From: Rhodospirillales bacterium
GTDB taxonomy: Bacteria > Pseudomonadota > Alphaproteobacteria > Rhodospirillales > JANQFP01
Length of the DNA stretch: 64,000 nt
NCBI GenBank assembly: GCA_028277795.1
Contig: JANQFP010000045.1
Span: forward strand, 1-64,000
Direction of reading: 5' to 3'
The position numbers and the translations under genes are program-made. This document shows positions 26,078 through 40,715 of this stretch, one piece after another. Each line of letters opens with the position of its first letter. The first letter of the stretch is position 1. A model generated the notes under the pieces. That model searched no databases. It was not told the origin of the DNA and was given only the letters and a program-made list of their open reading frames with translations.

Positions 26078-26413
26078 ATGCAGCCCAAGCTCAAGGCCGC
26101 CATCTGGGTGCAGGCGCAGGTTCGCCTATGCGATGGAGCCTGTCTCCCGGTCGCCGTGGTGCGCCGTGGCGACCCGGATGCGGGGGCGATCATGCTCAAG
26201 CTCAACCGGTTGGCCGACGGCTGCGAGGTGTTGACCCAGACCCGCACCAAGGACGGCCGCCCCGCGTGGATGCGGGGCACCGGCGACGGGCCGGTGCCCG
26301 AGGACGAGGCCGACGCCTACATCGCCCGGGCTCTGGATCGCGACCCGGACGTCTGGGTGCTCGAAATCGAGGATCCCGAGGATCGCTACGCGGTCGACGG
26401 CGAGGTGATCTGA
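26078..26413 (+). CDS. DUF1491 family protein
   Basis: 111 aa. KAAIWVQAQVRLCDGACLPVAVVRRGDPDAGAIMLKLNRL, the RPAWMRGTG segment and DEADAYIARALDRDPDVWVLEIEDPEDRY are the conserved blocks of DUF1491, a family mostly confined to alphaproteobacteria. Function not known. In many alphaproteobacteria it sits near cell-division or respiratory genes; here it stands between the toxin-antitoxin pair and a PPIase. Confidence 0.85.
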   Translation: MQPKLKAAIWVQAQVRLCDGACLPVAVVRRGDPDAGAIMLKLNRLADGCEVLTQTRTKDGRPAWMRGTGDGPVPEDEADAYIARALDRDPDVWVLEIEDPEDRYAVDGEVI

Positions 26414-26432
26414 AGCGCGGGTGCCGTCGGCC

Positions 26433-26753
26433 TCAGGCGGTGCGCAGGATCAGATGGTAGCCGAACGCCGTCTCGACCACGTCGCTGAGACCGCCCACGT
26501 CGAGGGCGAATGCGGCGTCCTCGAACTCGGGCACCATCTGGCCGCGGCCGAATGAGCCGAGCTCTCCGCCCTGCTTGCCGGACGGGCAGTCCGAGTGCTG
26601 CTGAGCCAGGCCGGCGAAATCGGCCCCGCCGTCCAGCTCGGCCTTGAGGCCCTGGATCTGCTCCGCCGCCTCGTCCTTGGAGCGGGTGGCGCTGGAGCGT
26701 TCCGAACCGGCGTACATGAGCAGGATGTGGGACGCGCTGACGCGATCGGTCAT
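26433..26753 (-). CDS. Parvulin-type peptidyl-prolyl isomerase
   Basis: 106 aa, a single PpiC/rotamase domain: SASHILLMY near the N-terminus, HSDCPSGKQGGELGSFGRGQMVPEFEDAAFAL and the final AFGYHLILRTA, with the expected H-x-L and GYH active-site segments. No signal peptide, so it is cytoplasmic, like E. coli PpiC. Catalyses cis-trans isomerisation of peptidyl-prolyl bonds. Converges on the DUF1491 gene with a 19-nt gap. Confidence 0.88.
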   Translation of the reverse strand: MTDRVSASHILLMYAGSERSSATRSKDEAAEQIQGLKAELDGGADFAGLAQQHSDCPSGKQGGELGSFGRGQMVPEFEDAAFALDVGGLSDVVETAFGYHLILRTA

Positions 26754-26846
26754 GATCGTTCTCCCGATGGCAAGGGACTGCGACGCGGCCCCCTGCCACC
26801 CCGCTTCCCCTCTACTTAGCTCCGCGCCGGCGGCGGCACAACCCGC

Positions 26847-28658
<1,812 letters not shown>

Positions 28659-28695
28659 GGGACGGTCCTGGAGCCGGCGGCGCGGAAGCCGCGCC

Positions 28696-29289
28696 TCAGA
28701 TGTCCTCGTAGCCGGTGATCATGGCCTTGAGGAAGGCGGTGACGGGAGTCCCGGTGAAGGCCAGGTACACGTGGATGATGAAGAACAGCAGCATGGCGAA
28801 GGCGGCGGCCGTATGAACCAGGGCGACCCCCGACAGGGTGAGGACGTCCAGCCCCACCTTCGGCCAGTCGTTGTAGAACATGTAGAGCAGCCCGGTAGCC
28901 CACAGGGTCGGCGTGATGAGCGCGTGGAACAGCATGTAGGCCAGGCGCTGCAAGGGGTTGTGGCGGGCCTGGGCGGTGCGCCGGTAGGGGTGGGGCACGT
29001 CGGCGTGGAAGATGCCGTAGGTGTAGTACCGCACCATGGCCATGAGCTTGCGGGTGGTCGGGAGGTACTGTTTCCAGTCGCCGGTGATCAGGCTCCAGAT
29101 GATGGCCAACGCCCACAGGCCCATCAGCGACCAGGCGAGGACGTCGTGCCACTCCGCGGCGCGCTCGTAGCCCAGCAGGCTGAAGGCCCCGTTGATCTCG
29201 AACCCCGTGACCATCAGCGCGATCACCAACAGGGCCTGGGTCCAGTGGGCGAAGCGGGCGAAGCGGGTGAAGACCAGGATGCGGGCCAT
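28696..29289 (-). CDS. Cytochrome b subunit (b561/thiosulfate-reductase-type) partner of the octaheme protein
   Basis: 197 aa with four membrane spans (WTQALLVIALMVTGFEIN, VLAWSLMGLWALAIIWSLITGD, LAYMLFHALITPTLWATGLLYMFY, AAAFAMLLFFIIHVYLAFTG). Heme-ligating histidines fit a di-heme cytochrome b: H15 in RFAHW, H48 in EWHD, one in LFHAL, and HVYLAF near the C-terminus. It starts 6 nt after the octaheme protein stop, so the two are co-transcribed, and it should pass electrons between membrane quinol and that protein. Confidence 0.85.
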   Translation of the reverse strand: MARILVFTRFARFAHWTQALLVIALMVTGFEINGAFSLLGYERAAEWHDVLAWSLMGLWALAIIWSLITGDWKQYLPTTRKLMAMVRYYTYGIFHADVPHPYRRTAQARHNPLQRLAYMLFHALITPTLWATGLLYMFYNDWPKVGLDVLTLSGVALVHTAAAFAMLLFFIIHVYLAFTGTPVTAFLKAMITGYEDI

Positions 29290-29295
29290 GGACCG

Positions 29296-30960
29296 TCAGC
29301 TCCTCTGGCGCGCCGCGCCGATGCGGGCGGCGATGTGGGCCACGGAGACCACCAGGGTGAGGATGACCAGGGTCCAGCCGGTCCACTGCAGCCCTTCGAA
29401 GGAATCCCGTCCCGGCATGTAGAAGCCGGGCACCCCGGCCAGGCGGCCGTTGCGGGAATGACAGTCGTTGCAGGCGAGGGCGTCCTCCTTCGGTGCCACC
29501 ATGTGGGTGGAGGGCCAGAAATACGCGGTCTCGACGAACCCGATCTCGCCGCTAAAGGGCAGTCCGGCGTGGGCCATCGCCACTTCGATGGCGCTGGTCC
29601 AGTCCATGTTGCGGAAGTAGGAGGCGTAGTCGTCGCCGACAGTGTGCGGCAGCAGCAGGGTCTTGTGAACCTTGTCGTAGGGCTGGCGCCCGCGCATGAC
29701 CTTGAACGGCCAGATGCGCGACCGGGGTTCGTCGTAGCCGCCGCCGAAGGTGTTGATGGGGACGATTTTGCTCTCGTCGATGGCCTCGCCGATGAGGGTG
29801 TAACGGATGCGGCCGTCGAACCAGTGGTACTCGGGGACCAGGTTGCCCTGCCACCGGAACTCGCCGCGGTGGCTGTCGTAGATCACGTAGCCGTCGTCGT
29901 CGGTGCGGGTGAACGGCTGGCCGTCGGTGTCGCGCTGGCCGGCGGCCGACCAGTCCCACCAAGTCAATGTCTTGCGGCTGCCGCGGGCGATCTCGGGGAT
30001 GTGGCACGTCTGGCAGGCCACCTTGTCCGTGTGGTCGTCGAGCTTGTGTCGGGTCGCGTGGGGCGTCGGGCCGTGGCAGGACTCGCAGGACGTGCGGGTG
30101 CGGTCGGTATGACCGGGCACGTCGATTCCCACCGTGTCCACGGCCTTGGTCATGTAACGGCTGCCCGTCACCGCGTGGCCCTGGGTGGTATGGCAGGTCG
30201 AGCAGACGAAGTTGAGGCCGGCCGCGTCCATGTGAACGTCGAGGGAGCGGTCGGGCTTGATCAGGGACGAGTCCAGGTCCCCGTGCTTGGCGCCGTCGGC
30301 CTCGCCGCCGTTGAAATGGCAGGCCCCGCAATTGCGTCGGGTCGGCATGCCGATGTAGCGGGCGACGTCGATCAGGTCGGGCGCCTGGATGATGTTGCCC
30401 GATCCCGGCGGGAACTCGGTGTCGCGGTAGGGCGGGTGGCCGGCCCCCAGGGGGTCCTTGACGTAGGTGCCGGTGTTGTCGTGGCATACCAGGCAGTCGA
30501 CGCTGTCCTCGGATCTGTGGTCGAAGGAATTGTCGGACCAACCGAAGCCGATGTGGCAGCTCGTGCAGCGCGGCCAGTTGGTCTCGATGGAAACGCAAAA
30601 GTTATTGATAATGTTGCGTTTTCCGAGGGTCTGTCCGGTGATCGGGTTGTCGAAAGACCACGTCCAGTGGGTGGTCGCCTGAAGCTGCTTGGCCGCTTCC
30701 GTGTGGCAGCGGAGACAGGCCCGGGTCACCTCCGGTCCCGACGAGAACGGGCCTTCGAGGACGCGGAACTTGGTGTGGTCGGCGGTGGGGGTCCACTCGG
30801 GTCCCCGCCGGACCGGATCCCCGGTGGTGGCCGCCGCGTAGCCGGCCCACAGGACCGCCACCAGCGTGACCGCCCACAAACTGCCGCGGCGGATGAGATT
30901 CAGCCGGAGGCGCATCAACCCCCGGTCGAATTTCGCTGCGCTGCCGCGCTGCCGGCTCAT
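29296..30960 (-). CDS. Octaheme tetrathionate reductase-like cytochrome c
   Basis: 554 aa from the ATG at 30960 (AGGAG about 9 nt upstream). N-terminal membrane/signal segment at 27-45, then eight CxxCH motifs: C82, C132, C156, C211, C253, C292, C316 and one near 500. K225 in GAKHGDLD is a candidate for the lysine heme ligand of the Shewanella OTR family. A C-terminal membrane helix (WTLVILTLVVSVAHIAARIG) anchors it on the periplasmic side. OTR reduces tetrathionate and in vitro nitrite and hydroxylamine. Followed by the cytochrome b gene. The physiological substrate here cannot be told from the sequence. Confidence 0.88.
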   Translation of the reverse strand: MSRQRGSAAKFDRGLMRLRLNLIRRGSLWAVTLVAVLWAGYAAATTGDPVRRGPEWTPTADHTKFRVLEGPFSSGPEVTRACLRCHTEAAKQLQATTHWTWSFDNPITGQTLGKRNIINNFCVSIETNWPRCTSCHIGFGWSDNSFDHRSEDSVDCLVCHDNTGTYVKDPLGAGHPPYRDTEFPPGSGNIIQAPDLIDVARYIGMPTRRNCGACHFNGGEADGAKHGDLDSSLIKPDRSLDVHMDAAGLNFVCSTCHTTQGHAVTGSRYMTKAVDTVGIDVPGHTDRTRTSCESCHGPTPHATRHKLDDHTDKVACQTCHIPEIARGSRKTLTWWDWSAAGQRDTDGQPFTRTDDDGYVIYDSHRGEFRWQGNLVPEYHWFDGRIRYTLIGEAIDESKIVPINTFGGGYDEPRSRIWPFKVMRGRQPYDKVHKTLLLPHTVGDDYASYFRNMDWTSAIEVAMAHAGLPFSGEIGFVETAYFWPSTHMVAPKEDALACNDCHSRNGRLAGVPGFYMPGRDSFEGLQWTGWTLVILTLVVSVAHIAARIGAARQRS

Positions 30961-31218
30961 TCGCTCCGCTCCTGTCGTGGCACGGGCTTCGGGGTAGGCG
31001 GGTGGCCTCCCATGGGCCACGGGCCGCCACGCCGTTGGATCGAGCGCATGCGCCCCGGGCACGGGTGCCTCGTCTCCCGCACCCGCGATACTTAGAAAGG
31101 ATGACCGACGTTGTCCAGCTTGCCAAGGGTCCGGGGCGTCGGGCGTGGCATGGTTGCTCGCCCCGCTCCCTTTGGTACAAAGGACCGGTGGACGACCATG
31201 GGAGGGAAAGGGATCGGC

Positions 31219-32082
31219 ATGAAGACGGACCACCCGATCCGCGCCGTCGCCCGGACGCTCGCGGCGGCGGTGCTGGCCTTGGCGGTGACCGGGTGTGCGT
31301 CCCTTGAGGCGCTTTTCGCGCCGGATGCGCGACCGTGGGGGCGCTGGAACATCCACGACCCCGAATCGCGCGGTGAGGTGGATCACCGCGTCTGGAACCG
31401 GTTCCTGCGCACCTACGTGGCGCCCGACGACGACGGGGTCAACCGGGTCGCCTACCGGCGGATCACGCCCGAGCACCGGCGTGCCCTGAAGGACTACCTG
31501 GCCAGTCTCACCAGGACCCGGGTCAGCCGACTCAGCCGTGCTGAGCAGTTCCCGTACTGGATCAACCTCTACAACGCCCTGACCGTCAATCTGGTGGTGA
31601 CGTTCCGGCCGGCCGACAGCATCCGCGATATCGACCTGTCGCCATGGTACCGCTTCTACGAGGTCGGGCCGTGGGACCGCAAGCTGGTCACCGTCGAAGG
31701 GATTCCGGTCAGCCTCAACGACATCGAGCACCGCATTCTGCGTCCCCTGTGGCGGGACCCGCGCCTGCACTATGCCCTCAACTGCGCCGCGGTGGGATGC
31801 CCCAACCTCCAGTCAACGGCCTTCACCGCCACCAACACCGAAGCCATGCTGGAGGCCGCCGCCCGGGTCTACGTCAACAGCCCCCGCGGCGTGCGCATCG
31901 ATGACGGCGACCTGATCGTGTCCAGCATCTACAACTGGTTCGCCGACGACTTCGGCGGCACCGACCGGGCGGTCATCGGTCATCTCCGGAAGTTCGCCGA
32001 ACCGCGGCTGAAGACCACCCTGGGCCGGTTCCGGGCCATCGACGGCTACGCGTACGACTGGCGGCTCAACGGGGCCCGGTGA
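31219..32082 (+). CDS. DUF547 domain lipoprotein
   Basis: 287 aa from the ATG at 31219 (AAAGGGA just upstream). Signal ends in a lipobox, LALAVTGC near residue 29, so it is probably a lipoprotein. DUF547 domain: FPYWINLYNALTVNLVV, SLNDIEHRILRP, LHYALNCAAVGCPNL and FVSSIYNWFADDF-like segment near 240 (SSIYNWFADDFGG). NCAxxGCP is the conserved family core with possible catalytic Cys/His; function unproven. Its 3' end overlaps that of the glycosyltransferase gene by 17 nt on the other strand. Confidence 0.85.
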   Translation: MKTDHPIRAVARTLAAAVLALAVTGCASLEALFAPDARPWGRWNIHDPESRGEVDHRVWNRFLRTYVAPDDDGVNRVAYRRITPEHRRALKDYLASLTRTRVSRLSRAEQFPYWINLYNALTVNLVVTFRPADSIRDIDLSPWYRFYEVGPWDRKLVTVEGIPVSLNDIEHRILRPLWRDPRLHYALNCAAVGCPNLQSTAFTATNTEAMLEAAARVYVNSPRGVRIDDGDLIVSSIYNWFADDFGGTDRAVIGHLRKFAEPRLKTTLGRFRAIDGYAYDWRLNGAR

Positions 32083-32782
32083 CCGATCCGGCCCGGGCCC
32101 GGCGGCGCTCTGAATCGTACAGGCGGGCCAGGCGCTCGGGCCGCACACCCAGGTGGAACAAGGCGTGGATCTTGAGCCATCCCCAGACGATGGCGGCGGG
32201 GCGCCGGCCGTGGAACCGGCGCGACGACGTGACCAGCGGCGGGTCCTCGATGCAGCACGTGGCCCCCAGCCGTTCCATGCGGCGCACGAAGTCGTAGTCC
32301 TCCATCAGCGCCATGGGACGCACGCCGCCCAGCGTCCGATAGGCCGCCCGGCGGACGAAGACGCCGGAATCGCCGTAGTAGACGCCGTGACGGCGGATGC
32401 GGGCGTAGAAGCCGTCGAGCCAGCGGCTGAACGGATCGTCGCCGTCGAACAGCAGACGGAAGTTGCCGCCCACCGCGGCCGGCGACGCGGCTAGGGCTTC
32501 GGCGATGCCGGGCAAGCCGCCGGCCGGGAAACGGGAGTCGGCGTGCAGGAACAGCAGGATGTCGCCGTGGGCCGCGTCCGCGCCGGCGCACAGTTGGGCG
32601 CCGCGGCCACCCGGCGACAGCACCACCCGCGCTCCCAGGCGCCGCGCCTCGGCGACCGTCCCGTCGCCGCTGCCGCCGTCGGCGACGATTACCTCGCAGG
32701 TCGGGTCGTCGCGGCGCAAAGCCGCCAGCAGTCCGGGCAGCCGCCCTTGCTCGTTGAGGGTCGGGATGACCACCGAGATCAT
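32066..32782 (-). CDS. Glycosyltransferase family 2 (TIGR04283-like)
   Basis: 238 aa. SVVIPTLNEQGRLPGLLAALRRDDP, then EVIVADGGSGDGT and LFLHADSRFP (the DxD-like HAD) are typical of GT2. GVYYGDSGVFVRRAAYRTLGGVRPMALMEDYDFVRRM is characteristic of the rSAM/selenodomain-associated transferase-2 subgroup. Co-transcribed with the upstream di-iron gene (4-nt overlap). The acceptor is unknown; relatives are linked with DUF547 proteins, as here. Confidence 0.8.
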   Translation of the reverse strand: MISVVIPTLNEQGRLPGLLAALRRDDPTCEVIVADGGSGDGTVAEARRLGARVVLSPGGRGAQLCAGADAAHGDILLFLHADSRFPAGGLPGIAEALAASPAAVGGNFRLLFDGDDPFSRWLDGFYARIRRHGVYYGDSGVFVRRAAYRTLGGVRPMALMEDYDFVRRMERLGATCCIEDPPLVTSSRRFHGRRPAAIVWGWLKIHALFHLGVRPERLARLYDSERRRARAGSVTGPR

Positions 32783-33492
32783 GGTCCCGAGCTTTCGCTC
32801 GCGGTCAGGCCGATACGTGCCAGCGCCGCCGAGTGGCAGGTCCAGCGCCGATCCAGCCACGGGTCCACCAGCCGCCTGGGCACCCGCGCCGGCGGGCGCC
32901 CCCGGGCCAAGGTGGCGCGGGCGCAGGCGCGCCACAGCCCCTCCACCCAGGCGGCGATGTCCCGGCGGTGCTCCATCGGTACTGCGGCCAGTTGGCGGCG
33001 CAGGACCGTTTCGCCGAAGGCCACATGCCGCGCCTCGTCGGCGGCGATCAAACGATGGAGGTGCCGGAGCAGCGGGCAGGGAAACCACTGCCCCAGGTCG
33101 TCGAACAGGCGCAGGGCCTCGCCTTCCACGACCACGTGGACGGCGACCATGGGCCCGTGGTGGGAGCCCGGCCACGCCAGGATCGCCTCGAAGGCCGCTG
33201 CCAGGGCGGGGTCCATGGGCGCCAGGTCACCCACGCGGGCCAGGTAGGCCCGGTAGAGTGCGGCGTGTCGGGCCTCGTCCCGGGCCTGGGCGCGCAGGCC
33301 GTCCCGGAGCGCCGGGTCGTCCACCGCATCCATGAGGCGGCGGCAGATCCGGGCGGTGGCCCGTTCGCCGTGATAGAGCTGGCTCACCGCCGCCCCGTAA
33401 GCGGCCGCCGACAGCCACCGGGGCCGCCGGACCGGCGTCGCCCAGTCGATATCCGCGGCCGCGGGCAGGGTTTCCGATGCAGAAGAAGTCAT
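32779..33492 (-). CDS. Ferritin-like di-iron protein
   Basis: 237 aa, all helical. Di-iron carboxylate ligand set visible twice: E43 (YHGERATAR) with E73-x-x-H76 (DEARHAALY), and E123/E125 (VVEGEALRL) with E153-x-x-H156 (DEARHVAFG). This double E...ExxH pattern is that of rubrerythrin/ferritin-like hydroxylases or oxidases. Substrate unknown. It shares a 4-nt overlap with the glycosyltransferase downstream. Relatives with the same arrangement include COQ7-type hydroxylases, but overall length and tail differ, so I leave it unnamed. Confidence 0.75.
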   Translation of the reverse strand: MTSSASETLPAAADIDWATPVRRPRWLSAAAYGAAVSQLYHGERATARICRRLMDAVDDPALRDGLRAQARDEARHAALYRAYLARVGDLAPMDPALAAAFEAILAWPGSHHGPMVAVHVVVEGEALRLFDDLGQWFPCPLLRHLHRLIAADEARHVAFGETVLRRQLAAVPMEHRRDIAAWVEGLWRACARATLARGRPPARVPRRLVDPWLDRRWTCHSAALARIGLTASESSGP

Positions 33493-33729
33493 CCTTCCTC
33501 ATCTGCCGTGCCCGGCGGCGGCTGTAAACCAACAAGTTCGTGACCGCTGCCACGGCGACCATCGCGGCCGCTGCCTTGACGCTCCGGGGCACCTGTCATA
33601 CCCTTCCCCGGCACCCGGGGATTAATTCAAGTCCGCCGCGCTACCGAGCAACGCCGTGGTTGAGAATGGCGAGGCAATGGCGTATTGCGCGATAAGCCCC
33701 GGAGGGGAACAGCAGAGGGGCGGCAAGCC

Positions 33730-35843
33730 ATGAGCGACCAACCGTTGAAATTCGTCGAGGGCTTTACGGCACCGACCTACGATGAATGGGTCGGCGAAGT
33801 AGAGAAGGCGTTGAAGGGCGCGCCGTTCGACAAGAAGATGCTCAACCGGAGCTACGAGGGCATCACCGTTCGCCCCATTTACACCCGCCAGGACTGGCCC
33901 GCCGACGGCGATCCCTCGGGCTTTCCCGGCGCCGCGCCGTTCACCCGCGGCGGCAGCGCCGCGGGCAGCCGGGACGGCGACTGGGACGTGCGCCAGAGCC
34001 ACGCCCACCCGGACGTGGCGACCACCAACGCGGCCGTGCGTCGGGACCTGGAGCGCGGCGTCCGGTCGCTGATCCTGCGGCTCGACCGTGCCGCGCGGAG
34101 CGGCCTCGACGGTGACGCGGCGGGCGATGCCGCCGGCGACGACGGCGTCATGATCTACTCGGCCGACGACCTGGATGCGGCCCTCGAAGGGGTCGACCTG
34201 GAGACCGTGCCCGTGGCCCTGGAAGCCGGCGCCCAGTTCCTGCCGGCGGCCGGACTGCTGGCCGACGTGTGGGAGCGCCGCGGCATCGATGCCGCCAACG
34301 CCCACGGCGCCTTCAACGCCGACCCCATCGGTACCCTGGCGGCCGAAGGCTCCTTGCCGGTGCCGGTGGAGACAGCGCTCGCCCACATGGCGGCGCTGGC
34401 CCACTACACCGCCGACACCTACGCCGGCGTGACCGCCGTCAACGTGGACACCTCGGCCTACCACAACGCCGGCTGCTCGGAGACCCAGGACCTGGCCGCC
34501 TCCATGGCCACGGCGCTGGCCTACCTGCGGGCCATGACCGACGCCGGCATGGACGTGGACTCGGCCTGTCGGCAGATCCTGTTCACCTACTCGGTGGACT
34601 GCGACCAGTTCCTCGCCATCTGCAAGCTGCGCGCGGCGCGCAAGCTGTGGTCGCGGGTGGCCGAGGTCTGCGGAGCCGGCGAGGCGGCGCGCGCCATGCG
34701 GCTGCATGCCCGCACCGCCGAGCGCATGATGACCCGGCGGGACCCCTGGGTGAACATGCTGCGCACGACGGTGTCCTGCTTCGCGTCCGCCGTCGGCGGC
34801 GCCGACAGCGTCACGGTGCAACCCTACAATGCGGCCCTCGGCCTGCCCGACAACCTGGCCCGGCGGGTGGCCCGCAACACCCACGCCATCCTCGCCGAGG
34901 AGTCCAACATCGCCAAGGTCATCGATCCGGGCGGCGGCTCCTGGTACATCGAGACCCGCACCGACGAGCTGGCGCGGGCCGCCTGGACCGAGTTCCAGGG
35001 CATCGAGAAGGCCGGCGGCATGGTCGCGGTGCTGGGCGACGGCAGCTTCGCCGCCGCCATCGCCGAGTCCTACGCGTCGCGGGAGAAGAACCTGGCCAAC
35101 CGCCGCGACCCGCTGACCGGCGTCAGCGAGTTCCCCAACATCTTCGAGCCGTTCGCCGAGGTCGCGGCCCCGGACATGGACGCCGCGCGCGCCGCTGCGA
35201 AGGAGCGCCTGGCGGCGAGCCGGTCCCAGGCCGGGCCCAGTGCCGACGAGCTGGTCGAGGCCATCAGCGAGGCCAAGTCGGGCGAGCTGGCGGCGGCGGT
35301 GCTGGCGGCTGCGGCCGGCGGTGCCACCATCGGCGCCCTGGCGGCCAAGTTGGGCGGCGAGGCGACGACGGTGACGGCCCTGCCGCGCCACCGCCTGGCC
35401 GAGCGTTTCGAGGCCCTGCGCGACGCCGCCGATGCCCACCGCGACAAGACCGGCCAGCGGCCCAGCATCTTCCTTGCCAACCTGGGCCCCATCGCCAAGC
35501 ACACGGCGCGGGCCACCTTCGCCAAGAACTTCTTCGAGGTGGGCGGCATCGAGGCGCTGTCCAACGAAGGCTTTGCCGACGCCGAGGCCTGCGTCGCCGC
35601 CTTCAAGGACAGCGGCGCCCGCATCGCCATCCTGTGCTCGGCCGATCCGGTCTACGAGGAGATGGTGCCGAGCGTCGCCCCGGCGCTGAAGGCGGCCGGG
35701 TGCGAGTACCTTTTCCTGGCCGGCCATCCGGGCGACAAGAAGGACGCCTACACCGGCGCCGGCGTCGACGACTTTATCTTCCTCGGCGGGAACGTGCTGG
35801 AGACCACCCGTTCCGCCCTCGAGCGTCTGGGAGTGATCGACAA

Positions 35844-35847
<4 letters not shown>
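33730..35847 (+). CDS. mutA: Methylmalonyl-CoA mutase small subunit
   Basis: 705 aa. Starts [30 protein letters not shown], then the TIM-barrel region with [27 protein letters not shown] and a C-terminal flavodoxin-like domain ([28 protein letters not shown]...). The cobalamin histidine motif is absent (expected for the small, non-catalytic subunit). Stop overlaps the mutB start (ATGA). Forms the heterodimer that interconverts succinyl-CoA and (R)-methylmalonyl-CoA. The frame extends further upstream, but the ATG at 33730 has GAGGGG just ahead. Confidence 0.93.
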
Positions 35848-38054
<2,207 letters not shown>

Positions 38055-38057
38055 GCA

Positions 38058-39119
<1,062 letters not shown>

Positions 39120-39149
39120 CGGCACCGAAATCGGCAGCGCCACCTGGGT

Positions 39150-40715
39150 TTAGTGGCTGGTGCCGGCGGAGTAGGTGATCTTGTTGTAGACGTTGTACTT
39201 GCCCGACGGCTTCTTCATCGGGATGCGCTTGACCTCGGCCAGGGTGGCGGCGTCGTAGACCACCAGGGCGCCGTCCATGTCCCAGACGCTGACCAGGGCG
39301 TAGCGGCCGTCGCGGGTGAACTCCACGTGGGCCGCCGTCTTGCCGGGCGCCGGGCGCAGGGTCTTCACGATCTCCAGGGTGCGCTTGTCGATGACGTGCA
39401 GGGCGTCCTTGTGGGGGCCGAAGAACACGTCGACCCAGGCATAGGGCGTGTTCTCGTGGCTGCGCATGAAGAAGCCGGGGCCCAGGGTCTCGATGCGCTT
39501 GACCGTGGTCCACGAGGTCATGTCGATGACGCTGACCACCCCGTCCTTGAGGTGGGGCGTGGCCATCACCGGCCGGCCCTGGTAATCCCAGACGATGCCC
39601 GAGCCCAGGTGGGGCATGCCGTCCAGGTCCAGGTCGGCGACCTTGCGGCGGACGTCCAGGTTGTAGACGGCGCCGCCGTGGCCGTCCCGTGACGCCCCCA
39701 TGACCTCGCTGTAGTCCGGGTCGAAGTAGAAGTCGTCCAGGTAGTCCTCCAGGCCGATGCGGCGGCGGGCGAAGGGCTGGGGCTCGGCGACGATCCCTTC
39801 CTCCTGCCCCTTGCGGTAGTTGTGGACGAAGCCGGCGTAGACGGGCGGCGCGTCGGGGTCGTAGGAGAGCTCCCAGACCTCCTTGAAGTCCTTGAGCGCG
39901 GCGATGAAGCTCTGCCGCGGCGGGGCGTTGTAGACGGCACTGACGCGGGAGGTGCGGCCCTTGCCATCGTCGGCGGCGATGATCTTGGCCGGCGTCAGGT
40001 CGGCGGCGTCCAACACCACCAGGGAGTGGGGCAGGAAGTTGCCCACCATCACCCACTTGCCGTCCGACGACACAGCGATGTTGCGGATGTTGATGCCGGC
40101 CCGGATCTCGGCCACCGGGATCAGGCCCCACAGGTCGTACTTGCTCACCCATCCGTCCCGCGAGGCCAGATAGACGAACCGGCCGTCGGGCGAGTATTTG
40201 GCGCCGCCGTGCAGGGCGAACCGCGACGGGAAGCGCCACAGGGGCTCGAAGGCGTCGCCGTCGAGGATGGTCACGTGGTGGTCGCCGGTCTCCACCACCG
40301 TGAACAGGTTGAGGGGATCGGCATCGTGCACGGGCTTTGCGGGGAGGTCCTCGGCCGGCGTGTGGACCACGTGGGTGGCCACCATCTCCTCCAGGTTCCA
40401 CGCGGGCACGGCCGGCAGCGGCGTGTAAATGAGGTCGACCAGGGCGGCGATCTGGGCGTCCGACAGGGTCTTGCCCAGACCCTCCATCTGGGTTGCCGGC
40501 CGCCCCTCGGCGATCACCCGGGCCGCCGCCGGCCTGCGCAGCCGGCGCAGGTTCTCGGGCAGCAGCGCCGGACCGATGGCGCCCAGGCGGTCGGCGCCAT
40601 GACAGGCGGCGCAGTGCTCGGTGTACAGACGCCCGGCATCGATGCCGCCGCCCCCGGCGGCCGCCCCCTGGGCCGCCGCCAGAACCGAGACCATGATCGC
40701 GATCGCCGTCCGCAT
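39150..40715 (-). CDS. NirN-like cytochrome c / d1-type beta-propeller protein
   Basis: 521 aa with a signal peptide, an N-terminal c-type heme domain (CAACH near residue 36, distal Met in TQMEGLGKTL) and an eight-bladed propeller as in cytochrome cd1. The C-terminal third (GPGFFMRSHENTPYAWVDVFFG ... GKTAAHVEFTRDGRYALVSVWD ... SGKYNVYNKITYSAGTSH) is the NirN/NirF/NirS block. Length and heme domain favour NirN over NirF; around VSAVYNAPPRQSF I do not see the histidine expected in a true nitrite reductase. No other nir gene accompanies it. NirN dehydrogenates dihydro-heme d1. A divergent NirS is the alternative. Confidence 0.75.
   Translation of the reverse strand: MRTAIAIMVSVLAAAQGAAAGGGGIDAGRLYTEHCAACHGADRLGAIGPALLPENLRRLRRPAAARVIAEGRPATQMEGLGKTLSDAQIAALVDLIYTPLPAVPAWNLEEMVATHVVHTPAEDLPAKPVHDADPLNLFTVVETGDHHVTILDGDAFEPLWRFPSRFALHGGAKYSPDGRFVYLASRDGWVSKYDLWGLIPVAEIRAGINIRNIAVSSDGKWVMVGNFLPHSLVVLDAADLTPAKIIAADDGKGRTSRVSAVYNAPPRQSFIAALKDFKEVWELSYDPDAPPVYAGFVHNYRKGQEEGIVAEPQPFARRRIGLEDYLDDFYFDPDYSEVMGASRDGHGGAVYNLDVRRKVADLDLDGMPHLGSGIVWDYQGRPVMATPHLKDGVVSVIDMTSWTTVKRIETLGPGFFMRSHENTPYAWVDVFFGPHKDALHVIDKRTLEIVKTLRPAPGKTAAHVEFTRDGRYALVSVWDMDGALVVYDAATLAEVKRIPMKKPSGKYNVYNKITYSAGTSH

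Noticed and set aside
33227-33592. Minus-strand frame starting MPRSVKAAAAMVAVAAVTNLLVYS upstream of the di-iron protein
   Set aside because: The hydrophobic start is attractive, but the frame runs in shadow over the di-iron gene and lacks a ribosome site.
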